A DNA stretch of 64,000 nucleotides, taken from assembly GCA_964035575.1 (NCBI GenBank), contig OZ037872.1, positions 558,001 through 622,000 of the forward strand. The letters are read 5' to 3'. Below, in pieces: positions 43,401 to 53,003 of this stretch; positions within the stretch are counted from its first letter, which is position 1, and the number at the start of each line of letters is the position of its first letter. Both the position numbers and the translations under genes were made by a program. This DNA is from Rhynchopus sp. YZ270_cl-10 (Eukaryota; Euglenozoa; Diplonemea; Diplonemida; Diplonemidae). A model generated the notes under the pieces. That model was not told where the DNA came from and searched no databases. It worked only from the letters and a program-made list of their open reading frames with translations.

Positions 43401-45820
43401 TAGGGGGTCCGACTGTGAGTAAAATGACCGTACCAAAAACTCATTATTAAACTTCTGGTCATTTCCAAGGCAATTGCGGGTGAAAAACACCCTCAGAGTG
43501 GGTCACAGGGGGCCTGTGGGCCGAAAAACGACCCAGAAGCCACCCCAGAATACAAAAAAATGGAAAAAAATAGTGAAAAAACGGCTTTTTGGCGGTTTTG
43601 GCCATTTTGGGCAAAATAGCGGTTTTTCAAGAAAAAACCAAAAAAACGGTTATTTTTTGACATCACAAAACCTCCTTTGGCACAAATATACCCCAAAAGT
43701 GGCCCGTGAGTCCATTGCAACCTGTTTCGGACGTATTTGACACTTTTGCAAGTGTTTTTTTGGTGTTTTTACATCAAAAAAACGGTATGGAAATGGTATG
43801 GCAATGGTATGGCAGCCACTCCGGCATGCTGTTTGACCCATATAGGGGTCAAGAAATGGCCAAAAACCCCCGAAAAAGGACCCTGGGAGCCCAGATAGTT
43901 CCAAATTTCCACCACATCCCCACCCAAACACCGCAAAAACACGACAGAAAATCGTCTTTAAAAACACACTTTTTTCAAAAAGGTCATTATGGAGCCTGTC
44001 TGACGATAGCGATTTTTCAAGAAAAAACCAAAAAAACGGCTATTTTTTGACATCACAAAACCTCTTTTGGCACAAATATGCCCCAAAAGTGGCCCGTGAG
44101 TCCATTCCAACCTGTTTTGGACATGTTTGACACTTTTGCAAGTGTTTTTTTGGTGTTTTTACATCAAAAAAAAATGGTATGGCAATGGTATGGCAGCGCT
44201 CCGGTAGCATTCCAGCATGCTGTTTGACCCATATAGGGGTCAAGAAATGGCCAAAAACCCCCGAAAAAGGACCCTGGGAGCCCAGATAGTTCCAAATTTC
44301 CACCACATCCCCACCCAAACACTGCAAAAACACGACAGAAAATCGTCCTAAAAAACACACTTTTTTCAAAAAGGCTATTATGGAACCTGCCTGATGACCT
44401 TTTTGAAAAAAGTGTGTTTTTTAAGACGATTTTCTGTCGTGTTTTTGCGGTGTTTGGGTGGGGATGTGGTGGAAATTTGGAAAGATTGGGGTTCCGGGGG
44501 TCCTTTTTCGAGGGTTTTAAGCACAAATATGGCCGAGAATGTGGTCGGAGCAATGGTGGCAGTGCTGTCCAAGGACCGTCCAAGGATTTTTTGGGGGTGT
44601 TTTTCAGCGTGAAAACACCAAAAAAACACTTGCAAAAGTGTCAAATATGTCCAAAACAGGTTGCAATGGACTCACGGGCCACTTTTGGGGTATATTTGTG
44701 CCAAAGGAGGTTTTGTGATGTCAAAAAATAACCGTTTTTTTGGTTTTTTCTTGAAAAATCGCTATTTTGCCCAAAATGGCCAAAACCGCCAAAAAGCCGT
44801 TTTTTCACTATTTTTTTCCATTTTTTTGTATTCTGGGGTGGCTTCTGGGTCGTTTTTCGGCCCACAGGCCCCCTGTGACCCACTCTGAGGGTGTTTTTCA
44901 CCCGCAATTGCCTTGGAAATGACCAGAAGTTTAATAATGAGTTTTTGGTACGAAATTTTATACACAAGTCACGTATGGCAAATGATAATATATTATGCGC
45001 TATTATGAGATCTCATAATACATGTGATATTATGCGCTATTATGTGCTATTATGCGCTATTATGCGCTATTATGTGCTATTATGCGCCAATTATGCGGCG
45101 TTATGCGCTCATTATGTGCCGTACCCCCCACCCCCCCACCCAAAAAAAGTCGCTCAGAAGTGGTCAAAAGTGCCCAAAACCGGGCGGAATTCGATTTTGG
45201 GGTACAAATGGGCCTATGGTGTGGTTTTTATTGACTTCAGGGGGTTTTCTTTGATTTATTACCTACTTCACGTTTTTTGACGGCTTAAGATACCTTGGGT
45301 GGGAAAACCTTTGGTACCAGGTGCTTGACACTTTTTGAAACATGGTTCTAAGTTCCACCAAGTCCCTCTAAACACCCCGAAACCGCCTGGGTACCCCTCG
45401 GGATAGGTTCTGGGGTGAAAATATGTGGCTTTGGGGGCTTTTCTGGCCCCTGGCTCACACTGAGGCGTGATGGATGTGTGAGTTGCTCTATCTACGAGGG
45501 GTGGGCAGGTACAAGTTGTATGTACATTTTTGAAAAAAGCAGATACGGGGCTTCTTGAGGCTCAAAACTGCTCAAAACCGGGCGCAGATGGATTTTTGGA
45601 CATCTGAGGGTGGTATTTTCTGGTTTGGGGCATTGGGGTAGGGCACATAATGAGCACATAATAGCGCATAATCATTATGCGCTATTATGTGCTATTATGC
45701 ATTATGCGATTATTATGAGCGCGCATAATAGCGCATAATGATCTCATAATTTATTATGAGATCTCATAATAAATTATCATTTGCCATACGTGACAAGTCT
45801 ATTAGGAGTCGGACCCCCTA
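43401..45820. mobile_element. Foldback element inserted in a C tract, carrying a nested MITE
   Basis: Ends TAGGGGGTCCGACT and AGTCGGACCCCCTA, flanked by C19 and C15. Arms 43431-43775 and 44608-44951 are a near-perfect ~345 bp inverted repeat; inside, 43796-44040 and 44176-44395 are direct repeats, partly inverted again at 44386-44500. The right terminus is split off by the 44970-45792 insertion. No coding capacity seen. Confidence 0.8.
44970..45792. mobile_element. 823 bp MITE with 6-bp target duplication, nested in the foldback element
   Basis: Ends CACGTATGGCAAATGATAAT and inverted copy; ACAAGT on both sides (44964-44969, 45793-45798). Subterminal arrays of ATTATGCGCT/ATTATGTGCT at 45000-45120 and inverted at 45645-45780. 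Younger than its host element. Confidence 0.85.
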
Positions 45821-46100
45821 CCCCCCCCCCCCCCCTGACGTCATATTGACACAAATGGGAGATGGATAAAAATAAGGGGGGGCAAAGGGGATGGTAAAGA
45901 TTGTGCACCAGAGGCTACCGCTACTCACTGTATGTAGTGGGAAATACAGGCCCCCTTCTTTGTGACGTATACACGAGAAGTTTTTTTTTTTTCTTTCTGG
46001 ACCCAAGGACAGGTGACTACAGTTATTCAGAACAAGAAAAAAAAAAAAATAAGACCACATATTTGTGCGGGGGGGGCTGTCCAAAAAAAAGGAAAAAGAA

Positions 46101-46142
46101 AACTTGTAAGATGAATGTGCCTCTCGTGCACACTCATCTTTA
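46101..46142 (-). repeat. Hairpin family 1, GTGC-stem type, perfect copy
   Basis: Minus strand outer AAGATGA/TCATCTT and inner TGTGC/GCACA both pair fully around loop ACGAGAG. Confidence 0.75.
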
Positions 46143-46917
46143 AAAAAATTGGTATTCGGCACGCCCAAAATCTTTGCAGCAAAGGAGAAATTTCCTCGTT
46201 TTTTTTGTGTTCCAGAGAAAACCTATTTTTTGCTTTCTGTACATAAATATAATATTATCAACATCGTTTTTTTTTTTGTTTGTTTTTTTTGGTTTTTGAG
46301 AGAGGGGGAATTTTTTTTTTTGTTGCTGTTGTGTCGACAATCACTTTACGCCAATCCTGGTGGGTAAATATCTGCACTCATTGTCGATCAAAGACTATGC
46401 TTTTTGGTTTTGGTTTTGTTTTTTTTTGTTTTTGTTTTTTGTTTTTGGTTTTTTTTTTTTTGAATTTTTGTTTTTTTTTTTTTTATCACAGATTGTATCA
46501 GGCTCTCCGCTAGGATTTCCGATTTTGAAAATATTCTGTTGATGGTCCACGTTGGTGGGGTACATGCTTGCGCCGCAGGCGCACGGTACGCAACTTTTTT
46601 TTTTACCAACGCCCGATTTTGACTTTTTTGGGACGTTTGAGCACTCACCTCTCCATATCTTCTTCTCCTGAGCTTTTTTGACAGGTAGAACGGGTCTGAA
46701 CCACTTAGCAGAACTTTTTTTTTTTTTCTTTTTTTCCCCATTTTCAAAAAGTTCTGTTGACAATCAACAGAACTTTAGTACCTAGCGGAGTGCCTGGATT
46801 GTATTTTGGGGGTGAGAGAAAGAGAGAGGGTCACAGAACTTTAATCAAGCCTGCACACATTGAAGCGTTTCCTCTCACTTCCTTCACAGATTGTTTTTGT
46901 TGTTTTTTTGTTTTGTT

Positions 46918-46985
46918 TTTTTGTTTTTGTGTGTCCAAACTGGGTAAAGATTTATACTCAATGCAGGCCGAAGCCTTCTTTTTTT
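46918..46985 (-). repeat. Hairpin family 2 copy with flipped stem
   Basis: Minus strand GGC UUCG GCC, then TGCATTGAGTATAAATC. Compared with GCC UUCG GGC at 5187, the base pairs are reversed in order yet still pair. Confidence 0.6.
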
Positions 46986-47550
46986 TACAATAACATAGAT
47001 GGTTGAGGAAGGGGAGGGGGAACAGGCAAAAAAAAAACATCAAGGCACAAGCAAATATTTTGCATCCTCAAAAATTAAAAATAAACGGGATATAACAATG
47101 GAAAGGGAAAGGGAAAGGGATAAATATGGGAAATAACACACAATTTTTGAGAGGGGCTTTTGGGGAGGTCTGGGAAAAACGACAGGATATTGTTTGTGAA
47201 ATACACTTTTTTTTCCAAAATAAAGGGAAAGTAACACTACCACTGCCCGTTTCTCCCATGTGATCATCAACTTTTCTGATTTTAAATCAATACATTTTTC
47301 TTCTTTTCCAACACACAGATTTTTTTTTTGGCCCAGTCTTCTGGTTCACGTACGTAGAAGCAAATATGGGATGTGAACAGGGTGAAGGATAGCTTCTTGT
47401 ATTTCTTTTTCCTTTTTCTTTGGAAGCCTTCGGCAGGCAGCACATCGCAAAAAGAAAAAAGCAAGAATATTTGAAAAAAAAGAAAAAAAAAAAATCAAAA
47501 ACAAACCAACAGAAGACACAAAGGAAAGTGAAAGCAAAAAAAAAAAATCT

Positions 47551-47552
<2 letters not shown>

Positions 47553-47627
<75 letters not shown>
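47553..47627. repeat. (CT)n microsatellite abutting the retroelement
   Basis: About 37 CT units ending exactly where the DIRS-order element begins; a second (TC)n run abuts its other end. Confidence 0.95.
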
Positions 47628-47630
<3 letters not shown>

Positions 47631-48034
47631 ACACGCTTTAGCGGAGCAGCTTCGCTGCGTGTTGGGAGATCTTTGATAGAGACTACCGTCCTTTTGATTT
47701 GACATGGCACGCACACTGCTATTTGGCAGAATATTTATTTGATTTTCCTCAGGCTTTGTCCTGGTTGGCCGGGGTCCGTTTATGTTTCAGTCTCTACCCT
47801 CACCAAATCACCACACCATCTTCATCAGATTTTTTGTTGGAATTTGTTTTGGGTTGTTTCGGCTTCCACATTCGCCCCCCTCATCTTTTTGTTCCCCCAC
47901 ACACGATTCTTCGCTTCGCATCCATCTTCTCGTCCCCTTCCAAGCCACCTAGACGCCTCGGTAGTGTGCAGCCTGCTGGGACATATACACCACCTTCGAC
48001 TCCGCCTTCTCCACCCAGTGCACCCCTCGACGCT

Positions 48035-49288
48035 ATGGCCACAGCACACATCACCGATTGTGCTACGCTGTTGGCGGCGTTCGAGGCGCAGACGACGAGC
48101 CAGCACGACTGGTCGCCTCCGGATGCGGCCCTGCGTGCGCTGGGCGTGGAAGAGGGCTCCCCTGCGCTGGTGGGACGCAAGATCCAGTTCGCGGATCTGG
48201 CGCGGACGATGCGGGCCCTGGATAAGGAAGTCGCCCGCCACACCGGCGTCCAGGGGCCAGAGCAGGTGACGCGGTTGGCGATTGTGTCCGCCATCCTCGT
48301 CCTCCTCAAGGCGGAGGTGACGGAGGCGAACAGCGCGATGTTCTCAGAGGGCCAGCGCATGTCCCTCACGCGCCTGGTCGGCACCCTCACGGTGCTGTCC
48401 ACGGTGCTGGGGGACCCCGAGACCCGGTCCCGCCTCAGCGGATCCCGCCCCCCCGCCACCACCGCCGAGACGCCGGTTTTGCCTCAACGTGAGGACAGCC
48501 CGGAGGCGTCCATCCCGCGCGAGCAGCAGCCGCAGCAGCCGCAGCAGACGCAGCCGGCGGCGGACAACGCGCGGATCGCGCAGCTGGAGGCTGCGATGAT
48601 GGAGTTGGCGGCAGCGAAGCGGGAGGGGGACGCGCGGCACGAGCTCCTGTGCCAGCAGCTCAACGCGGTCAGGGACGGTGGTGCGCCTCCTCCGGCAGCT
48701 GCAGCATCGGACTTCCTGGCGCAGTTACGGGCGGCGATCGGCACCGGGGCAGCGGCGCCTATGCAGGTGGAACAGCCGGTTATGGGGACGGACGTGGACG
48801 TGGTGGCACGCAACCCGAGACACTGGGTGGATTTTTGCGCCGACGCCGACCACTGCGCCGACGCTCTGGTGCAGGCCCTGAAGAGGCGCCTGCCTACCGA
48901 GGCCGGCGACGCGCAGGACGGGGCCCGCTTCGCCGTTGATGTGGTGGGTCTGTTGCTGCAGCAAGCTCCCTTGGAGGCGGTGCTGAGAAAGCTCGATGAC
49001 AGTATCTCCTTCTGGCAGTTGAGGGCGAGTTGTGGGAGGTCGGGTGCGGTCGCCTTCCGCGACAAGGTCTGGACGGCGGATGTCGTGCCGAAGGACCGGC
49101 AGGCGGCGGTGGCGGCGGCGCACGCAGCAGGGCGTGGTGCGAAGTCCGGGCACGGGGGTGGCCGGGCCGGGCAGGCGTACGGGGGTGGCAACGGGGGGGG
49201 CCAGGCCGCGCAGCCGTACGCGCCGGGAAACGGTGGTGGCAGAGGCCGAGGCGGGGGAGGGCATTGGCGCGGTGGTCAACGCAAGTGA
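48035..49288 (+). CDS. DIRS-order element, gag-like frame
   Basis: About 417 residues from the ATG at 48035. Alanine- and glutamine-rich, with a helical middle and a glycine/arginine-rich C-terminus, as in nucleic-acid binding ends of gag-like proteins of this order. First frame of the element. Confidence 0.75.
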   Translation: MATAHITDCATLLAAFEAQTTSQHDWSPPDAALRALGVEEGSPALVGRKIQFADLARTMRALDKEVARHTGVQGPEQVTRLAIVSAILVLLKAEVTEANSAMFSEGQRMSLTRLVGTLTVLSTVLGDPETRSRLSGSRPPATTAETPVLPQREDSPEASIPREQQPQQPQQTQPAADNARIAQLEAAMMELAAAKREGDARHELLCQQLNAVRDGGAPPPAAAASDFLAQLRAAIGTGAAAPMQVEQPVMGTDVDVVARNPRHWVDFCADADHCADALVQALKRRLPTEAGDAQDGARFAVDVVGLLLQQAPLEAVLRKLDDSISFWQLRASCGRSGAVAFRDKVWTADVVPKDRQAAVAAAHAAGRGAKSGHGGGRAGQAYGGGNGGGQAAQPYAPGNGGGRGRGGGGHWRGGQRK

Positions 49289-49423
49289 CGAGAGCAGGCG
49301 GCAGCGCGCGTTACGCTCTCCCTCCCACCACCCTCCCCCCCCTCTCCCCCCCCTCTTGTTTTTTCTTCCCCCCCCCCACGGCCCTCCCCGCCAAAACACA
49401 CATCCGCCGAGTTTTCTTCCGAA

Positions 49424-50419
49424 ATGCTGCTTCAGGCTTTGCGCAAGCCGAAGAAGGGTCTCGGGGTGGCGAGGAGGAAGGAGGTGGACGACTGCGTGTT
49501 CCGCCTTCGCGACGGCAAGCAGGCCGCGCGCGCTTTGGCCCATCTTGTCCCGTGGGACCAAGCGCACACTTTCGACGTGGGGCCCCGAGCAGCAGGCACC
49601 CGCGACTGGCTGCTCCGAGCGTTCCGGCAGTTCGCCGAAGGGGAGACCGAGACCACGCCTCCCGACCAGACGTTGATTCGGTTCGTCTGGGGTCGCCTGC
49701 GCGGAGCGTCGTCCCTCTCCGTGGCCGACTACTGCGGGCGGCTGCTGAAGGCACTGGCGGCCGAGGGGGAGACGGGATACCGCACGCGCCGGGTGCTGGC
49801 GGTGAAGCGCGCGCTGACGCGTTTCGGGACGTTGCTGAGGCCGAGTCAGGCGCCGCCGGTAGACGTGGACGCGGTGATGGACGTGGTCGAGGCTTTCGGT
49901 CGCGAGGGGGCCGAGCGCGAACGGGCGTTTGTGGCCTTGGTGTGGATGGCACGGGCGCGTATGGCGGACGCACGATACCTGCTGGTGCGCGACCTGGTGG
50001 AGGTGACAGACGAGGGCGCGACGGGGCTGGAAGTCGCCCTGAAGGAGAAGCAGCAGAAGAGCTGGACACCCGTGGTGTATTTGCCACCCGGGACGCTTAC
50101 CCAGTACGTGGTGGAATGGGCACGCGCGCGTCGCTTGGCGGAAGGACAGGACGCGCCGTTGTTTGCAGCGACCGAGACGCAGTACCAGCGCCTCATGCGT
50201 CGGGTGGTGGGGGCTCTGCCGGCAGGGTCCTGGGCGCACTCGCTTCGCAGGGGGTCAGCGCAGGCCCTGCAATCCTGGGGGATGAGCGTGGACGGACTGA
50301 GGGACGCGCTGCGCCACGCGTCATCCAGAACGACGGTGCGTTACCTCATGCGTACGGCGCCCGAGGCTCGCAGGAAGGCACGCTCGACGCTGGACGTCCT
50401 GCAGGAGCGGCCGCTGTAG
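49424..50419 (+). CDS. DIRS-order element, tyrosine recombinase
   Basis: 331 residues. C-terminal half has the tyrosine recombinase layout: an arginine in the RMADARYL region, HSLRRG (H-x-x-R), and a late H...Y pair. In this order the enzyme integrates the circular DNA intermediate without target duplication. Confidence 0.85.
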   Translation: MLLQALRKPKKGLGVARRKEVDDCVFRLRDGKQAARALAHLVPWDQAHTFDVGPRAAGTRDWLLRAFRQFAEGETETTPPDQTLIRFVWGRLRGASSLSVADYCGRLLKALAAEGETGYRTRRVLAVKRALTRFGTLLRPSQAPPVDVDAVMDVVEAFGREGAERERAFVALVWMARARMADARYLLVRDLVEVTDEGATGLEVALKEKQQKSWTPVVYLPPGTLTQYVVEWARARRLAEGQDAPLFAATETQYQRLMRRVVGALPAGSWAHSLRRGSAQALQSWGMSVDGLRDALRHASSRTTVRYLMRTAPEARRKARSTLDVLQERPL

Positions 50420-50421
50420 GT

Positions 50422-52125
50422 TGGTTGTTCCGGGGGTTGGACGGGTACCCGTTGGGGGAGTATGTGCGTGACGAGGGGGATGACGTGGTGGAGGCGGATG
50501 TTGAGACGTCTGCGGCGCCTCCGCATGTGCTCTTGGATGATGTCGCTGGGGTCTGGGGTGGCCCATCTGGGGTGAAGCGGCAGGTGCTTGACTCATTCCC
50601 GGCGGGTCTGATTGATTTGGGGGCGCTCCGCCGACTGGTACCGGCGAAGGCCAGGTTGTTCGCAATGCTTGACGACATTGCGACTTTCCGTGCGCAGCTG
50701 ACGGGGTCTGGGGTGTCGATGCCGGGCCCGCCCTCCAAGCTCCAGGACGGCATGTTGGCGGCGTGCGTGGGTAGTGGGATTTTGCGCACGGAGAAGCGAG
50801 CTTTCCCGTCGGTGTGTGGGCTGTCTGTGTTTCCGCTGGCGAAGACGAACGGCAAGATGCGTCTCATCGTTGACGCACGGCCGTTGAACACGGCGATGCA
50901 CTCCCCGCCAAAGTTCAGCCTCCCTACACCATACGAGCTGTCGGAACTCATCCTACGCGGGGGCGCTACGCATGCAGTCGTGGCGGATTTTAAAGGGTTT
51001 TTCTGGCAATTCCCTTTGTCCGCGGAGGTGGGGCAGTTTTTTGGTGTGCGGCAGGGTGCGCGTCGCATGCAGCTTACCCGCATGGCGATGGGGTGGTCGT
51101 GGGCGGCGGTGATTGCGCAGGAGACGTCGCTGGGGCTTCTCGGGGATATGGCGGGTGTGTGTGCTGCTGCGTGGATAGACGACAACCTCATTTTGGGGAA
51201 GTCGGCGGGTGAGGCGTCTGCGCGGCTTCGGGGGTTCCTGCGCAGAGCGGACGAAGTTGGCGCTGAGGTGAACCGCGAGAAGTCGACGCTCACTCCGGTA
51301 CAGGTGTGTACCTACGCAGGGATTGAGTGGGATTTGCGGGGGCGCAGAATGCGGCTGCCGGGGGAGTGGCGTCGGAAGGCCCGTGTCGTGATGGACGTAT
51401 TGCTGTCGGCGTCGGGTCCCTCGCTGCGCGAAGTGTGGAAAGGTATCGGGGCCGTCATCTGGGCGACGTATGCGATGGGGGACCGGTTCTGCGGGGTGCC
51501 GGACATGTTGGCGTGGATTCGTGCGCGGGGCGCCGAGGTGTCTGCGGGCGCGATTGACTGGGACGACCAGGTGCAGATCTCTGCGGGCATGCGGACGGAC
51601 TTGCGTGTGTTTGTGGAGCGGCGATTGGTGCCGGATGTGTGGCGCGTCCCCAGGTGGAAGCTGTCGCCGGAGGAGGGGTGTGACACGGTGGTGTGGTCGG
51701 ACGCGTGCCCCGAGGGGTGGGGGTTTATTGTGCGGACGCTTGCTGGCGGGCGCGCTTTCAGGAAGTGGGGCACGTGGTCCACGGTCGAGGATATTTTCAT
51801 TTTGGAGTTGCGGGCGATGGCCTGGGGCGTGCTGCATGCTGTACGTGGTGGCGCCCGCAGGATTTTGGTGGTGGGGGACAACGCCGCGGTGGTTGCTGTG
51901 CTGGAGAAGGGCCACTGTGCAGTCAGGTTAGGGAACACGGTCTTGGAGCGCCTGTTTCGGGTCACTGACGGGGCGGGTGCGGGCATGTTGTCGCGCTGGA
52001 TCGCGACGGACCGTATGCCGGCGGACGAGCTGTCGCGCTGGGGTACCGCTGGGCAGGACTGGGCCGACCCCCCGTCGGACGGCGTGGTGGTCGACGGTGG
52101 CGGTTTTATGTGGTCGGACGAGTGA
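50422..52125 (+). CDS. DIRS-order element, reverse transcriptase and RNase H
   Basis: Reverse transcriptase core with the aspartate pair in AAWIDDNLILG (about 51165-51200) and an RNase H domain (VWSDACPEGWGF, ELRAMAWG, GDNAAVVAV). The start of the protein is not decided by the sequence: the same frame stays open far upstream, overlapping the recombinase frame, as is usual for overlapping frames in this order. Confidence 0.85.
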   Translation, partial: WLFRGLDGYPLGEYVRDEGDDVVEADVETSAAPPHVLLDDVAGVWGGPSGVKRQVLDSFPAGLIDLGALRRLVPAKARLFAMLDDIATFRAQLTGSGVSMPGPPSKLQDGMLAACVGSGILRTEKRAFPSVCGLSVFPLAKTNGKMRLIVDARPLNTAMHSPPKFSLPTPYELSELILRGGATHAVVADFKGFFWQFPLSAEVGQFFGVRQGARRMQLTRMAMGWSWAAVIAQETSLGLLGDMAGVCAAAWIDDNLILGKSAGEASARLRGFLRRADEVGAEVNREKSTLTPVQVCTYAGIEWDLRGRRMRLPGEWRRKARVVMDVLLSASGPSLREVWKGIGAVIWATYAMGDRFCGVPDMLAWIRARGAEVSAGAIDWDDQVQISAGMRTDLRVFVERRLVPDVWRVPRWKLSPEEGCDTVVWSDACPEGWGFIVRTLAGGRAFRKWGTWSTVEDIFILELRAMAWGVLHAVRGGARRILVVGDNAAVVAVLEKGHCAVRLGNTVLERLFRVTDGAGAGMLSRWIATDRMPADELSRWGTAGQDWADPPSDGVVVDGGGFMWSDE

Positions 52126-52406
52126 TGTCCTTAGATTATTCTTATTTTAGATTGCCTTCTGTTTTTTCTTCCAGCTTTTCATTAAAGCTGTTTCCCTGCC
52201 CTGTTTTTTGTCCGCTGTTTTTTTGCAGTGGCTTTTGGTTTTATTTCTGGATGCCTGCGCCCGCTGAGGCTTGGTGTCGTATCATTGGTTTTTTTGTTCA
52301 CTCCGCCTTTTTTCTGGGCCCTCGGGGGTCCTGTGTTTTTGTTTGTAGTTGGGATGGATGCTCTCGTGGCCTACGGGTTTAAATATTCTACGTGACGGTG
52401 TCAGGA

Positions 52407-52915
52407 GGTTGTTTCGGCTTCCACATTCGCCCCCCTCATCGTAGCGCCTATTTCGAGATAAAAGTATCCCCCTTCCCTCCTCTCCGTTTTCATCATTGCT
52501 GTTCGCCCTTCGCGGGTCTTTTAGGTACTCTCTATCTATCTCAGATCTCCCTGAAACACGCTTTAGCGGAGCAGCTTCGCTGCGTGTTGGGAGATCTTTG
52601 ATAGAGACTACCGTCCTTTTGATTTGACATGGCACGCACACTGCTATTTGGCAGAATATTTATTTGATTTTCCTCAGGCTTTGTCCTGGTTGGCCGGGGT
52701 CCGTTTATGTTTCAGTCTCTACCCTCACCAAATCACCACACCATCTTCATCAGATTTTTTGTTGGAATTTGTTTTGGGTTGTTTCGGCTTCCACATTCGC
52801 CCCCCTCATCGTAGCGCCTATTTCGAGATAAAAGTATCCCCCTTCCCTCCTCTCCGTTTTCATCATTGCTGTTCGCCCTTCGCGGGTCTTTTAGGTACTC
52901 TCTATCTATCTCAGA

Positions 52916-52922
<7 letters not shown>
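52407..52922 (+). repeat. Right-hand repeat block B1-A2-B2 of the DIRS-order element
   Basis: B1 and B2 are 113 bp direct repeats around A2; the last 33 bp of A precede B1. Confidence 0.9.

Positions 52923-52999
<77 letters not shown>
52919..52999. repeat. (TC)n microsatellite abutting the retroelement
   Basis: About 40 TC units continuing directly from the end of B2. Confidence 0.95.

Positions 53000-53003
<4 letters not shown>

Larger units (their letters stand above)
45836..47552. other. Spacer 5' of the retroelement
   Basis: No gene seen. Family 1 copy with the GTGC stem at 46101-46142 (outer stem fully paired); family 2 copies at 46320-46395 and 46918-46985; otherwise T-rich runs and A-rich runs. 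Confidence 0.55.
47628..52922 (+). mobile_element. DIRS-order tyrosine-recombinase retroelement with split direct repeats
   Basis: Structure A1 (47628-47884), coding body, then B1 (52440-52552), A2 (52553-52809), B2 (52810-52922): the split-direct-repeat plan of PAT/Ngaro-like members of the DIRS order. A1 and A2 look identical over 257 bp, so the insertion is very recent. The body carries gag-like, tyrosine recombinase and reverse transcriptase/RNase H frames, all open, so the copy looks whole. GC content of the body is far above that of the flanks. It sits between two CT microsatellite tracts and is the only strongly coding unit on the plus strand. Confidence 0.9.

Noticed and set aside
48484-50239. 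Minus-strand open frames of 235-500 codons opposite the DIRS-order element
   Set aside because: Shadow frames of GC-rich coding sequence; no domains.
49030-50421. Upstream half of the long open frame that ends at 52125
   Set aside because: It overlaps the recombinase frame and has no domain content; openness follows from high GC.
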